From assembly GCA_046331175.1 (NCBI GenBank), contig JAXLRI010000004.1, forward strand, positions 186,001 through 250,000: a DNA stretch of 64,000 bases, written 5' to 3'. A program made the translations under genes and the position numbers. The notes under the pieces were generated by a model. It was not told the origin of the DNA, ran no database searches, and saw nothing but the letters and a program-made list of their open reading frames with translations. The stretch comes from JAWKIW01 sp046331175 (GTDB taxonomy: Bacteria > Actinomycetota > Acidimicrobiia > Acidimicrobiales > Acidimicrobilacustridaceae). Shown here piece after piece: positions 32,803-40,935 of the stretch (within the stretch, counting starts at the first letter, position 1; each line of letters starts with the position of its first letter).

Positions 32803-33912
32803 TCAATCGAACAGCAGCACGCCGCGGATGTTGCGACCCTCGCGCAGGTCGTCGTAGCCCTGGTTCACCTGCTCGAGCGGGTAGGTGCGGGTGATCATGC
32901 CGTCGAGGTCGACGTGGCCGTTGGCGTACAGCTCGAGCAGGCGGGGGATGTCGCGGCGAGGGTTGGCCGAGCCGAAGATCGATCCGACCACCTGCTTCTC
33001 GTAGAGCGTCAGCTGGATCATCGGCACCGTGTTGGTGGGCTCGAACCACGGGTGCAGGTTGGTGACCACGCACCGGCCCCGCTTGGCGACCAGCGCCATG
33101 ACGTCGCCCATCAGCTCGCCCCGCCCGACGCCCATCGTGCAGATGACCTTGTCGCAGCCCCGGCCGTAGGTCTCGCGCTGCACCACCGGCATCGCCTCGG
33201 TGAGCGATGCCGCCGTGTGGGTGGCCCCGAACCCCTGAGCCGCCTCCCGCTTGGACTCGACCGGGTCGACGGCGATGATGCGGTCGGCGCCGGCCAGGCG
33301 GGCGCCCTGGATGGCGGCGCTACCCACGCCGCCGCAGCCGACGATCGCCACGAAGTCACCGGGGCGGACATCGGCGGCATAGACGGCCGAGCCCCAACCC
33401 GTGGGCACGCCGCAGCCGACGAGGCAGGCCTTGTCGAGCGGGACCTCGGCGGGCACGGGCACCACCGACCACTCGTGCACGACGGTGTGCCGGGCGAAGG
33501 TGCCGAGCAGGCACATCGTGCGCAGGTCCTGACCCCGGGCGTGGTGGCGGGCGGTGCCGTCGAGCTGGAGCCCGGCCATGAGCACCGCGCCCTGGTCGCA
33601 GAGGTTGGAGTGGCCGGCGGCGCAGCTTGGGCAGGTGCCGCACGACGGCACGAACGAGAAGACGACGTGATCGCCCGGCTGCACGAAGGTCACGTCGGGA
33701 CCGATGGCCTCGACGACCCCGGCGCCCTCGTGGCCGCCGACCATCGGCAGCACGCCCGGCAGGTCGCCGGTGACGATGTGCTCGTCGGAGTGGCACATGC
33801 CCGAGGCCACCAGTCGGACGAGCACCTCCCGGCCCTTCGGCTCGTCGAGCTCGATCTCCTCGACCGACCACGGCTCGCCGATCCCCCACAGGATCGCGGC
33901 TTCGCTGCGCAT
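32803..33912 (-). CDS. NDMA-dependent (zinc) alcohol dehydrogenase
   Basis: 369-aa medium-chain dehydrogenase. It has the catalytic zinc Cys in ASGMCHSDEH, GHEGAGVVEAIG, the structural zinc cluster CGTCPSCAAGHSNLC, and the nucleotide fold IVGCGGVGSAAIQGA. The GxSNLCDQGA block and overall pattern match the actinobacterial NDMA-dependent alcohol dehydrogenase group, where NAD stays tightly bound and is recycled by a redox partner such as mycofactocin. No mycofactocin genes are in the window. The ATG at 33912 has an AGGGGGG site. The substrate may be methanol or another short alcohol. Confidence 0.85.
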   Translation of the reverse strand: MRSEAAILWGIGEPWSVEEIELDEPKGREVLVRLVASGMCHSDEHIVTGDLPGVLPMVGGHEGAGVVEAIGPDVTFVQPGDHVVFSFVPSCGTCPSCAAGHSNLCDQGAVLMAGLQLDGTARHHARGQDLRTMCLLGTFARHTVVHEWSVVPVPAEVPLDKACLVGCGVPTGWGSAVYAADVRPGDFVAIVGCGGVGSAAIQGARLAGADRIIAVDPVESKREAAQGFGATHTAASLTEAMPVVQRETYGRGCDKVICTMGVGRGELMGDVMALVAKRGRCVVTNLHPWFEPTNTVPMIQLTLYEKQVVGSIFGSANPRRDIPRLLELYANGHVDLDGMITRTYPLEQVNQGYDDLREGRNIRGVLLFD

Positions 33913-34013
33913 GGCGCCCCCCTGGCTCCGTCGGCGACGACCACGTGCGGCCGCCACCGGAGATCACCGTAGGCGCGCCACCGGCCGGGCCGGACGCTTG
34001 CAGACCACCTGCG

Positions 34014-34034
34014 ATGCATGCACAATGCATGCAT
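34014..34034. promoter_or_regulatory. Palindromic operator overlapping the antitoxin start codon
   Basis: Eight-bp arms ATGCATGC and GCATGCAT with spacer ACAAT. The right arm includes the first bases of the antitoxin ATG at 34033, as expected for toxin-antitoxin autoregulation. Confidence 0.6.
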
Positions 34035-34266
34035 GCCTGCCATCACCGTTCGGGACGTGCCCGACGAGACCAGGAACGAGCTGGCCGCCCGCGCCGCCCG
34101 CAGCGGTCGCTCGCTCCAGGAGTACCTGCGCGGAACCCTCATCGAGCTGGCCGCCCGCCCCGATCCGGCCGACGTGGTCGAACGGGCACGTGACCGGAAG
34201 CGCCAGGCCGGGACGCGCCTGTCGTCCTCGGCCATCCTCGGGCACCGGGATCGCGATCGACGATGA
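34033..34266 (+). CDS. Antitoxin of a VapBC-type system (FitA-like ribbon-helix-helix)
   Basis: 77 aa. The N-terminal ribbon-helix-helix ITVRDVPDETRNELAARAARSGRSLQEYL is typical of FitA/VapB-like antitoxins; the basic C-terminal tail (RARDRKRQAG...) should wrap the toxin. I chose ATG 34033 over 34018 because the conserved beta strand begins there. It overlaps the toxin start (ATGA) and is preceded by a palindrome. It neutralises the PIN toxin and with it represses the operon. Confidence 0.87.
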   Translation: MPAITVRDVPDETRNELAARAARSGRSLQEYLRGTLIELAARPDPADVVERARDRKRQAGTRLSSSAILGHRDRDRR

Positions 34267-34661
34267 CGACGGTCGTGGACGCGTCGACGGTCGTGGCCGC
34301 GCTCGTCGACGACGGTCCCGCCGGGCGGTGGGCCGAGGAAGAGCTGCTGGCCGGCCCGCTGGCCGCGCCGCACCTGCTCCCGGTGGAGGTGGCGAACATC
34401 CTGCGGCGGGCGGTGCACGCCGATCAGATCCCGGCCGACCTCGCCGCCCAGGCCCACCGCGATCTCCTCGACCTCGACGTGACGCTGTTCCCCTACGAGC
34501 CGTTCGGCGAGCGGATCTGGGCGCTGCGCGACAACGTCACGGCGTACGACGGGTGGTACGTCGCGATCGCCGAGCACCTCGATGCTCCACTCGCCACCTT
34601 GGATCAGCGCCTCGCGCGGGCACCGGGCCCGCGCTGCCGTTTCTCCACGCCCGAGCGCTGA
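34263..34661 (+). CDS. vapC: PIN-domain toxin VapC
   Basis: 132 aa, normal VapC length. Acidic Mg2+-binding residues are present: Asp in VVDASTVV, Glu in LLPVEVANIL, Asp in VTAYDGWYVAIAE and Asp in LATLDQRL. This makes an active RNase likely; VapC enzymes cut tRNA or rRNA and stop translation. The start overlaps the antitoxin stop by 4 nt. Confidence 0.92.
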   Translation: MTTVVDASTVVAALVDDGPAGRWAEEELLAGPLAAPHLLPVEVANILRRAVHADQIPADLAAQAHRDLLDLDVTLFPYEPFGERIWALRDNVTAYDGWYVAIAEHLDAPLATLDQRLARAPGPRCRFSTPER

Positions 34662-34687
34662 GCGCTGACGGTCGGCGGGATCCCTCG

Positions 34688-35524
34688 CTAGGCGTAGTAG
34701 CCGACGACGTCGATGAAGAAGTCGGTGCTGGCGTTGGCGGGCACCTTGGCGATGGCGTTGCCGCTGGCGTCGATGCCCGTGAACGTGGTGTTGGCCACGA
34801 TCTCGTTGGTGCGGAACCAGTTGATCGACGACGTGCCGGGATCCGGCTGGCCGTTCTGGTACAGGGACAAGAACCCCGACGCCGACGTGTTCACCACCGC
34901 CAGGTTCACCAACAAGCCCACCGGCTTCACGCCGGCGGGCAGCGTCACCCCGTTCAGCATGTTGATCACCCGGGTCCCGTTCGACAACGGCCCCTTCGTC
35001 ACCCCCAACGGCGGGTTCCCCGCCCGCGAGTCGTACACCCGCTTCGGCGCGATCGGCGAGTAGCCGAAGCCGAATGGGATGTAGCCGAGGCGGAACCCCA
35101 GCCACTGCGAGCTGCCGTCGCAGCTCATCCGGGCCGTGTAGGCATCGCCCTCGGCCACGACGACGTTGGCGACGGCCGATCCCCGGACGTCGACCGACGG
35201 GTTGTTCGCCGGGAAGCTGACCGAGCCCACCTCGGTCGCGGTGCCGCCCGAGTAGGGAAACCGGTCGACGCGACCGATCACCGTCGACGCCGTGCCGTTG
35301 ATGGCGGAGAAGGCCACCTCGGTGATGGTGATGCCGGCCTCGAGGTCGAGGTCGATGCGCAGCTCACCACCGCCGAGCGGAACGTAGGCACCGAAGTTGA
35401 GCGATCGGCCCGACACCCAGTCGTTGGGGAGCATGTCGTAGGGGCCCCAGCCGCGGTAGTGGACGCCGGGCACGAGGCCGAGGGGCGGGAGGCCGCCGGG
35501 GCTTGGCCGTTCGATGGTGGTCAT
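34688..35524 (-). CDS. Array paralogue A: variable domain plus conserved C-terminal module, no signal peptide
   Basis: 278 aa. It begins at what in its siblings is the start of the mature protein (GGLPPLGLVPGVHYRGW) and has no twin-arginine or Sec signal. Residues 25-160 are the variable beta-rich domain. The last 116 residues are the shared module from VYDSRAGNPPLG to FFIDVVGYYA. Its ATG overlaps the TGA of paralogue B (ATGA), so it is cotranslated with exported siblings. Either it is cytoplasmic or it is exported by riding with a Tat-signal-bearing partner. Function unknown. Confidence 0.85.
   Translation of the reverse strand: MTTIERPSPGGLPPLGLVPGVHYRGWGPYDMLPNDWVSGRSLNFGAYVPLGGGELRIDLDLEAGITITEVAFSAINGTASTVIGRVDRFPYSGGTATEVGSVSFPANNPSVDVRGSAVANVVVAEGDAYTARMSCDGSSQWLGFRLGYIPFGFGYSPIAPKRVYDSRAGNPPLGVTKGPLSNGTRVINMLNGVTLPAGVKPVGLLVNLAVVNTSASGFLSLYQNGQPDPGTSSINWFRTNEIVANTTFTGIDASGNAIAKVPANASTDFFIDVVGYYA
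34961..35058. repeat. 98-bp block identical in paralogues A, B and C
   Basis: The same 98 bases occur perfectly at 34961-35058, 35794-35891 and 36786-36883. They cover the VYDSRAGNPPLGVTKGPLSN part of the module. The flanking domains differ, which points to gene conversion or very recent duplication of this part. Confidence 0.93.
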
Positions 35525-36516
35525 GCGTAGTACCCCACGACGTCGATGAAGAAGTCGGTGCTGGCGTTGGCCGGGACCTTGGCGACGGCCTGACCGGTGG
35601 CGTCCACCGCCGTGTAGGTCGTGTTGGCCACGATCTCGTTCGCCGTGAACCAGTTGATCGACGACGTCTGCGGATCAGGCTTGCCGTTCTCGTACAACGA
35701 CAAGAACCCCGACGCCGACGTGTTCACCACCGCCAGGTTCACCAACAACCCCACCGGCTTCACGCCGGCGGGCAACGTCACCCCGTTCAACAGGTTGATC
35801 ACCCGGGTCCCGTTCGACAACGGCCCCTTCGTCACCCCCAACGGCGGGTTCCCCGCCCGCGAGTCGTACACCCGCTTCGGCGCGATCGGCGTGTACCCGA
35901 ACCCGAACGGGATGAACCCCAACCGGAACCCGAAGAGCCGCACCGGCCCGAAGGTGCCCATCCCCGCGGTGACGGACTCGGCGTCACCGATCACCGCGTT
36001 GGCGACGGCCTTGCTCACCACCTGCACGTTGCTGAGCCCCGATGGGATGGTGACGCTGGTGATCTGGGTCGGGCTCGAGCCGTCGAACGGCAGTCGGTCG
36101 AGGAAGGCGATGGCCGATGTCCCCGAGCTGTTCTGGGCGGCGAAGGTGGCCTCGGTGACGGCGATGCCCGCCTCGAGCCCGAGCCCGATGCGCAGGACAC
36201 CGGAGGTCTGGCAGGCGGCGCCGTTGCTGTTGACGATCCGGCCGTTCGACCAGGACGCTGGCGTCGCCTCGTGGTAGCTCCAGGCTCGGTAGTGCACACC
36301 CGGCACGACGCCGAGGGGCGGGAAGCCGGCCTGCTGCGCCAGGCGGGCCCGCACCAGCGACGGGTCGTCGGGGGTCAGCGGGGGCGGGACCGCCGCGGCG
36401 GTGCCACCGGCCGTCGCCAGGGCCACCGCCCCGGCCAACCCGCCGGCGCCGACCAACAGGGCCCGTCGACTGAGGTCACGGTGCAGCTGCTCGGCGATTC
36501 CCTCCGTCGGGCTCAT
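35521..36516 (-). CDS. Array paralogue B: Tat-exported variable-domain protein
   Basis: 331 aa. A twin-arginine signal (LSRRALLVGAGGLAGAVALA, about 15-35) predicts export of a folded protein. Then come a conserved lead (LVRARLAQQAGFPPLG, PGVHYRAW), a variable domain (about 80-200) and the constant 116-aa C-terminal module. The operon runs C, B, A with ATGA overlaps at both joints. Over several hundred bp at the 3' end, B is almost identical to C. No catalytic motif is visible; a binding or structural role at the surface is my inference. Confidence 0.85.
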   Translation of the reverse strand: MSPTEGIAEQLHRDLSRRALLVGAGGLAGAVALATAGGTAAAVPPPLTPDDPSLVRARLAQQAGFPPLGVVPGVHYRAWSYHEATPASWSNGRIVNSNGAACQTSGVLRIGLGLEAGIAVTEATFAAQNSSGTSAIAFLDRLPFDGSSPTQITSVTIPSGLSNVQVVSKAVANAVIGDAESVTAGMGTFGPVRLFGFRLGFIPFGFGYTPIAPKRVYDSRAGNPPLGVTKGPLSNGTRVINLLNGVTLPAGVKPVGLLVNLAVVNTSASGFLSLYENGKPDPQTSSINWFTANEIVANTTYTAVDATGQAVAKVPANASTDFFIDVVGYYA

Positions 36517-37496
36517 GCGTAGTACCCCACGACGTCGATGAAGAAGTCGGTGCTGGCGTTGGCCGGGACCTTGGCGATGGCCTGACCGGTGGCGTCCACG
36601 GCCGTGTAGGTGGTGTTGGCCACGATCTCGTTCGCCGTGAACCAGTTGATCGACGACGTCTGCGGATCAGGCTGGCCGTTCTCGTACAACGACAAGAACC
36701 CCGACGCCGACGTGTTCACCACCGCCAGGTTCACCAGCAGACCCTTGGGCTTCACCCCCGAGGGCAGCGTCACCCCGTTCAACAGGTTGATCACCCGGGT
36801 CCCGTTCGACAACGGCCCCTTCGTCACCCCCAACGGCGGGTTCCCCGCCCGCGAGTCGTACACCCGCTTCGGCGCGATCGGCGTGTAGCCGAACCCGAAC
36901 GGCACGTACCCGAGACGGAAGCCGTACCAGCGGACGGTGGACGACGTGACGATGCCCGCCGACCAGAAGTCGGCCTCGGAGACCACCCGGTTCGTGAACG
37001 CCGACACCACCTGGATGGTGCTGGCGCTACCGGTCGGGATGATGTTGGTGGTCGCCTGCTCCGGGATCGAGCCGTCGAGACCCTGACGGTCGGTCACGCC
37101 GACGGCATCGCTGCCCGACGAGTTCGCCACGGCGTGCGTCGTCTCGTTGATCGTGATCCCGGCCTCGAGACCGAGGGAGATCCGCAGCTGGCCGCCGGAG
37201 GTCGCATAGGCGCCGGTGGACGTCAGGGTCCGGCCGCTCGAGAACGTCAGGGGCACGGCGTCGTACATGCTCCAGCAGCGGTAGTGGACGCCGGGGAACG
37301 TGCCGAGCGGCGGGAAGCCCGCCTGCTGGGCCAACCGGGCTCGCACCAGCAGCGGGTCGTCCGGTCCGAGCGGTGGCGGCGACGCCCCCGCGGTCTCGGT
37401 CATCGCCCCGAGCGCCAGCGCCCCGGCGACACCTCCCGCTCCCGCCAGCAGTGCGCGCCGGCTCACCGCCGGCGCGCCCCTCCCCAGCTGTTCCAT
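36513..37496 (-). CDS. Array paralogue C: Tat-exported variable-domain protein
   Basis: 327 aa. The twin-arginine signal is VSRRALLAGAGGVAGALALG (about 11-30). The mature part starts with the lead LVRARLAQQAGFPPLG, followed by the variable domain and the C-terminal module ending in DVVGYYA. It is the first gene of the C-B-A operon; its stop overlaps the B start. The variable domain is clearly different from B even though the module DNA is nearly identical. Confidence 0.85.
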   Translation of the reverse strand: MEQLGRGAPAVSRRALLAGAGGVAGALALGAMTETAGASPPPLGPDDPLLVRARLAQQAGFPPLGTFPGVHYRCWSMYDAVPLTFSSGRTLTSTGAYATSGGQLRISLGLEAGITINETTHAVANSSGSDAVGVTDRQGLDGSIPEQATTNIIPTGSASTIQVVSAFTNRVVSEADFWSAGIVTSSTVRWYGFRLGYVPFGFGYTPIAPKRVYDSRAGNPPLGVTKGPLSNGTRVINLLNGVTLPSGVKPKGLLVNLAVVNTSASGFLSLYENGQPDPQTSSINWFTANEIVANTTYTAVDATGQAIAKVPANASTDFFIDVVGYYA

Positions 37497-37636
37497 CGCC
37501 GCTCGTTCCCTCTCTCCCGCACCGCGGTCACGTCCGTCAGATCCCGCGCCGCCCTACCGTACCCGGCGGTACGCCACCGTGTCGGGACGCGCCGGTCCCA
37601 TGCCGGGAGCCACGTGCCCGCACCGACCGGTTCGGG

Positions 37637-38623
37637 TCAGGCGTAGTAGCCGACGACGTCGATGAAGAAGTCGGTCGAGCTGTTCGCCGGCACCTTGGCG
37701 ATGGCCTGCCCGACCGCGTCGACGTCGGTGTACGCGGTGTTGGCCACGATCTCGTTGGCCGTGAACCAGTTGATCGACGACGTCCCCGGCCACGACGTGC
37801 CGTTCTTGAACAGCGAGATGAACCCGCTCGGCGAGGTGTTCACCACCGTCAGGTTCGTCAGCACGCCCTTCGGCGACAGCGGCAGCGCCAGCCCGTTCAG
37901 CATGTTGATGACCCGCGTCCCGTTGGACAGCGGGCCCTTGGTGACGCCCAACGGCGGGTTCCCCGCCCGTGAGTCGTACACGCGCGTCGGCGTGACCGGC
38001 ACGAACCCGAACCCCAGCGGGATGTAGCCGATGCGGGCCGAGTACGCCCGCACCGCTCCGGAGGACAGGGTGAAGATGGCGAGGTCGTAGGCGTTGCTGG
38101 AGCTGTACGTGAGGTTCACCGAGGAGGCGTTCACCTGGACGGCGCCGGCTGCACCGGTCGGGGTCGAGACGCTCCCCACGATCGAACTCGACCCGGATGC
38201 GATCGGATAGGACTCCATGATGAGGTCGACGGCGCTACCGGAGCTGTTGCACACCCCCACGGTGAGATCGGTGATCTGCGTGCCGGACTCCAGCTCGATG
38301 GGCACGATCAGGTAGCCGTTGTTGACGTTGCAGTACGAGCCGGAGGACGAGACCGTCCTGCCGTTGGCGAACACGTTCGGCATGAAGGCGAACTGCGAGT
38401 ACGTCACGTAGTGGATGCCGGGGACGACGATGAGCGGCGGGAGGCCGGCCGAGGCGGCAGACCCACCGGGTCCCTGGGTCGGGTCGTTGGGGCCGGGCAA
38501 CGGCTCGGCGGCCTGGGCCATCGGCGCCACGGCCCCGAAGGCGGCCGCACCCGCCACGCCGCCGGCGCTGGCCAGGAGCGCCCGCCGGCTCAGCGCCGGC
38601 TTCGTCATCTCGTCGTCTGGCAT
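37637..38623 (-). CDS. Array paralogue D: Tat-exported variable-domain protein
   Basis: 328 aa. The twin-arginine signal is LSRRALLASAGGVAGAAAFG (about 11-30). The lead is SAGLPPLIVVPGIHYVTY. The variable domain carries paired Cys-containing strands (SGSYCNVNN and VGVCNSSGS). The constant module ends in DVVGYYA. Paralogues D and E form a subtype that has the insert WPGTSSINWFTANEIVANTAYTDVD (positions near the C-terminus) instead of the PDPQTSS form. The gap from D to C is 140 bp, so D may have its own promoter. Confidence 0.85.
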   Translation of the reverse strand: MPDDEMTKPALSRRALLASAGGVAGAAAFGAVAPMAQAAEPLPGPNDPTQGPGGSAASAGLPPLIVVPGIHYVTYSQFAFMPNVFANGRTVSSSGSYCNVNNGYLIVPIELESGTQITDLTVGVCNSSGSAVDLIMESYPIASGSSSIVGSVSTPTGAAGAVQVNASSVNLTYSSSNAYDLAIFTLSSGAVRAYSARIGYIPLGFGFVPVTPTRVYDSRAGNPPLGVTKGPLSNGTRVINMLNGLALPLSPKGVLTNLTVVNTSPSGFISLFKNGTSWPGTSSINWFTANEIVANTAYTDVDAVGQAIAKVPANSSTDFFIDVVGYYA

Positions 38624-38720
38624 GCCGCCCTCCTGGTTCGCCGTCGCCCACGCGACGGTGCTCGGACGCTACTCCCCGGTGGATCCGGGTGCGTGGGAGC
38701 CAGCGGCCCGGCGCGCCGGT

Positions 38721-39716
38721 TCAGGGGTAGTAGCCGACGACGTCGATGAAGAAGTCGGTGGAGCTGTTGGCCGGCACCTTGGCGACGGCGTTCCCCGACG
38801 TGTCGACGTCGGTGTAGGCCGTGTTGGCGACGATCTCGTTGGCGGTGAACCAGTTGATCGACGACGTCCCCGGCCACGTGATGCCGTTCTTGAACAGCGA
38901 GATGAACCCGCTCGCCGAGGTGTTCACCACGGTCGTGTTCGTCAGCACGCCCTTCGGGGTCACCGGCAGCGACAACCCGTTCAGCACGTTGATCACCCGC
39001 GTCCCGTTCGAGAGCGGCCCCTTCGTGACGCCCAAGGGCGGGTTGCCCGCGCGCGAGTCGTACACGCGCGTCGGCGTGACCGGCACGAACCCGTAGCCAC
39101 GGGGGACGTACCCGATGCGGGCCGAGTACACCCGGACCGCTCCGGACGTCTGGGTGAAGATGACGAGGTCGTAGGACTCGCCCGAGCTGATCGTGTACGA
39201 GGCCCCGACCGCGTTGGCCTGGATCGTGGCGGCCGCGCCAACAGGCGTGAGCACGGAGGCGATCGTCGCGCCGCCCGTCGCCACCAGGGAGTGGGACTCG
39301 AGCAGCAGGGCGATGCTGGCCGCCGCGCTGTTGCACACCGCGGCGGCGAGCTCGACCACCTGCACCCCCGCTTCGAGGTCGACCGGAGCGATCAGGAAGC
39401 CGTTGGCCGCCGTCGTGTAGGACCCGGCGGTCGACACGGTCTTGCCGTCGGCCGAGAGGCGGGGCTGGAACGCGTACTGCGGGTACGAGACCTAGTGGAC
39501 GCCGGGCGCGTCCGCGAGGGGCGGAAGACCGACGCCGGCCGGCGGCACCACCACCGCCGGTGGACCACCCGCCTCGGGGGACAGGTCGCCCCGGTCGTCG
39601 GGCGACGTCGCCCCGGCGGGGCCCGCCACGCCGCCGAGGGCCGCGGCCCCGGCGACCCCGCCCGCGCCGGCCAACAGGGCGCGCCGACTGACGGACGCGC
39701 TGTCGTGCTCACCCAT
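38721..39716 (-). pseudogene. Array paralogue E interrupted by an in-frame amber codon
   Basis: The frame from ATG 39716 (GGGAGGGG site) encodes a twin-arginine signal (VSRRALLAGAGGVAG) and the usual lead, then hits TAG at 39494-39492, codon 75. The frame continues without shift to 38721 with the full variable domain and constant module. At the stop, the siblings have Tyr (PGVH-Y), so a single TAC to TAG change explains it. It is a pseudogene, a readthrough product, an isolate-level polymorphism or a sequencing error. Downstream codons show no decay, so the event is recent. Confidence 0.8.
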
Positions 39717-39795
39717 GGCCCCTCCCGACCGCCGCGCCGCCGCGGCACGACGGCCCACGGTAGTCACGGGCGGACGAGCTCCGCGGGGAGGAACC

Positions 39796-40800
39796 TCAGG
39801 CGTAGTAGCCGACGACGTCGATGAAGAAGTCCGTCGAGCTGCTCGACGGGACCAGCGCGGTGGCCGTCCCGCTGGCGTCGACGTCGGTGTAGGCGGTGGT
39901 GGCCGCCGTCTCGTGGCGCACGAACCAGTTGACCGACGACGTGCCCGGCCACGACGTGCCGGCCTCGAACAGCGAGAGGAAGCCCGACGGCGAGGTGCTG
40001 ACCACGCCCACGCTCACCAGCACGCCGCGCGGCACGACGGGCAGCGACAGCCCGGCCAGCAGATCGATGTCACGGGTGCCGCCGGCGAGCGGCCCCTTCT
40101 GCACGCCCAAGGGCGGGTTGCCGGGTCGCGAGTCGTAGACGCGCGTCGGGGTGATGGGCGTCAGGCCGTAGCCGTTCGGCACGTACGACAACCGGATGCC
40201 CCAGATGCGCACCGAGCCGTCGGCCTTGGTGAACAGCGAGGCGTCGTAGAAGTTCGAGGCCGACGTCCGGTGGTCGACCGCGGCGGTGCCGAAGGCGATG
40301 GTGTCGGCCGCGCCCGATGCGATCGGGACCGTGGCCAGGGCCACGCCGAGCTGCGAGCCGTCGAAGCTGTTGTACTCGAGGATCCCGTTGGCCGCCGCGC
40401 CCGACGAGTTGTCGGCCGCGAAGGTGACCTCGGTCAGCACGATGTCGCTCTCGAGCCCGAGCCCAGCGATCAGGAAGCCATCGGACGCAGAGCAGAACGC
40501 CCCCGTCGGCGACACGACCTTGCCGAGGAACGAGTAGTTCGGCTGCACGTCGTACTGGCCCCACATGCGGTGGTGCAGCCCTGGCGTGGCAGCCAGCGGA
40601 GGGAGGCCGGCCGAGCGGGCTCGGGCGCCGCGGCCGGCGACCGGGTCGCCAGGTCCGAGCGGCGGCACCGGCGCTCCAGGGATCGTGGCCGCGCCCGCGG
40701 GTCCGGCGGTCAGCGCACCCGTCGCGGCCACGGCAGTGGCCCCGCCCGCCGCGGCGAGCAGCGCCCGCCTCGTCAGCCCGCCCGCTCCGTCGTCTGCCAT
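39796..40800 (-). CDS. Array paralogue F: Tat-exported variable-domain protein
   Basis: 334 aa. The twin-arginine signal is LTRRALLAAAGGATAVAATG (about 9-28). The lead is RSAGLPPLAATPGLHHRMW. The variable domain follows (about 90-215), then the constant module in its most diverged form (VYDSRPGNPPLGVQKGPLAGG... VVGYYA). It is the outermost gene of the array, next to guaB, and is probably the oldest copy. Confidence 0.85.
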   Translation of the reverse strand: MADDGAGGLTRRALLAAAGGATAVAATGALTAGPAGAATIPGAPVPPLGPGDPVAGRGARARSAGLPPLAATPGLHHRMWGQYDVQPNYSFLGKVVSPTGAFCSASDGFLIAGLGLESDIVLTEVTFAADNSSGAAANGILEYNSFDGSQLGVALATVPIASGAADTIAFGTAAVDHRTSASNFYDASLFTKADGSVRIWGIRLSYVPNGYGLTPITPTRVYDSRPGNPPLGVQKGPLAGGTRDIDLLAGLSLPVVPRGVLVSVGVVSTSPSGFLSLFEAGTSWPGTSSVNWFVRHETAATTAYTDVDASGTATALVPSSSSTDFFIDVVGYYA

Positions 40801-40935
40801 CCGAGCCTCCCGGTCGCGTCCGCCGGACGGGACGCTACCGGCCCGGACCTCGCCGCGAGGGGGAGCCGGCGCCGACGCCGAGGCCGACCACCACCGATCA
40901 TCGACGGAGCCGCCGAGGGTCGGCGCGCCGGTCGG

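Noticed and set aside
34688..40800. Array considered as prophage tail-fibre genes
   Set aside because: Twin-arginine signals, no phage structural genes, no integrase, and housekeeping guaB directly adjacent.
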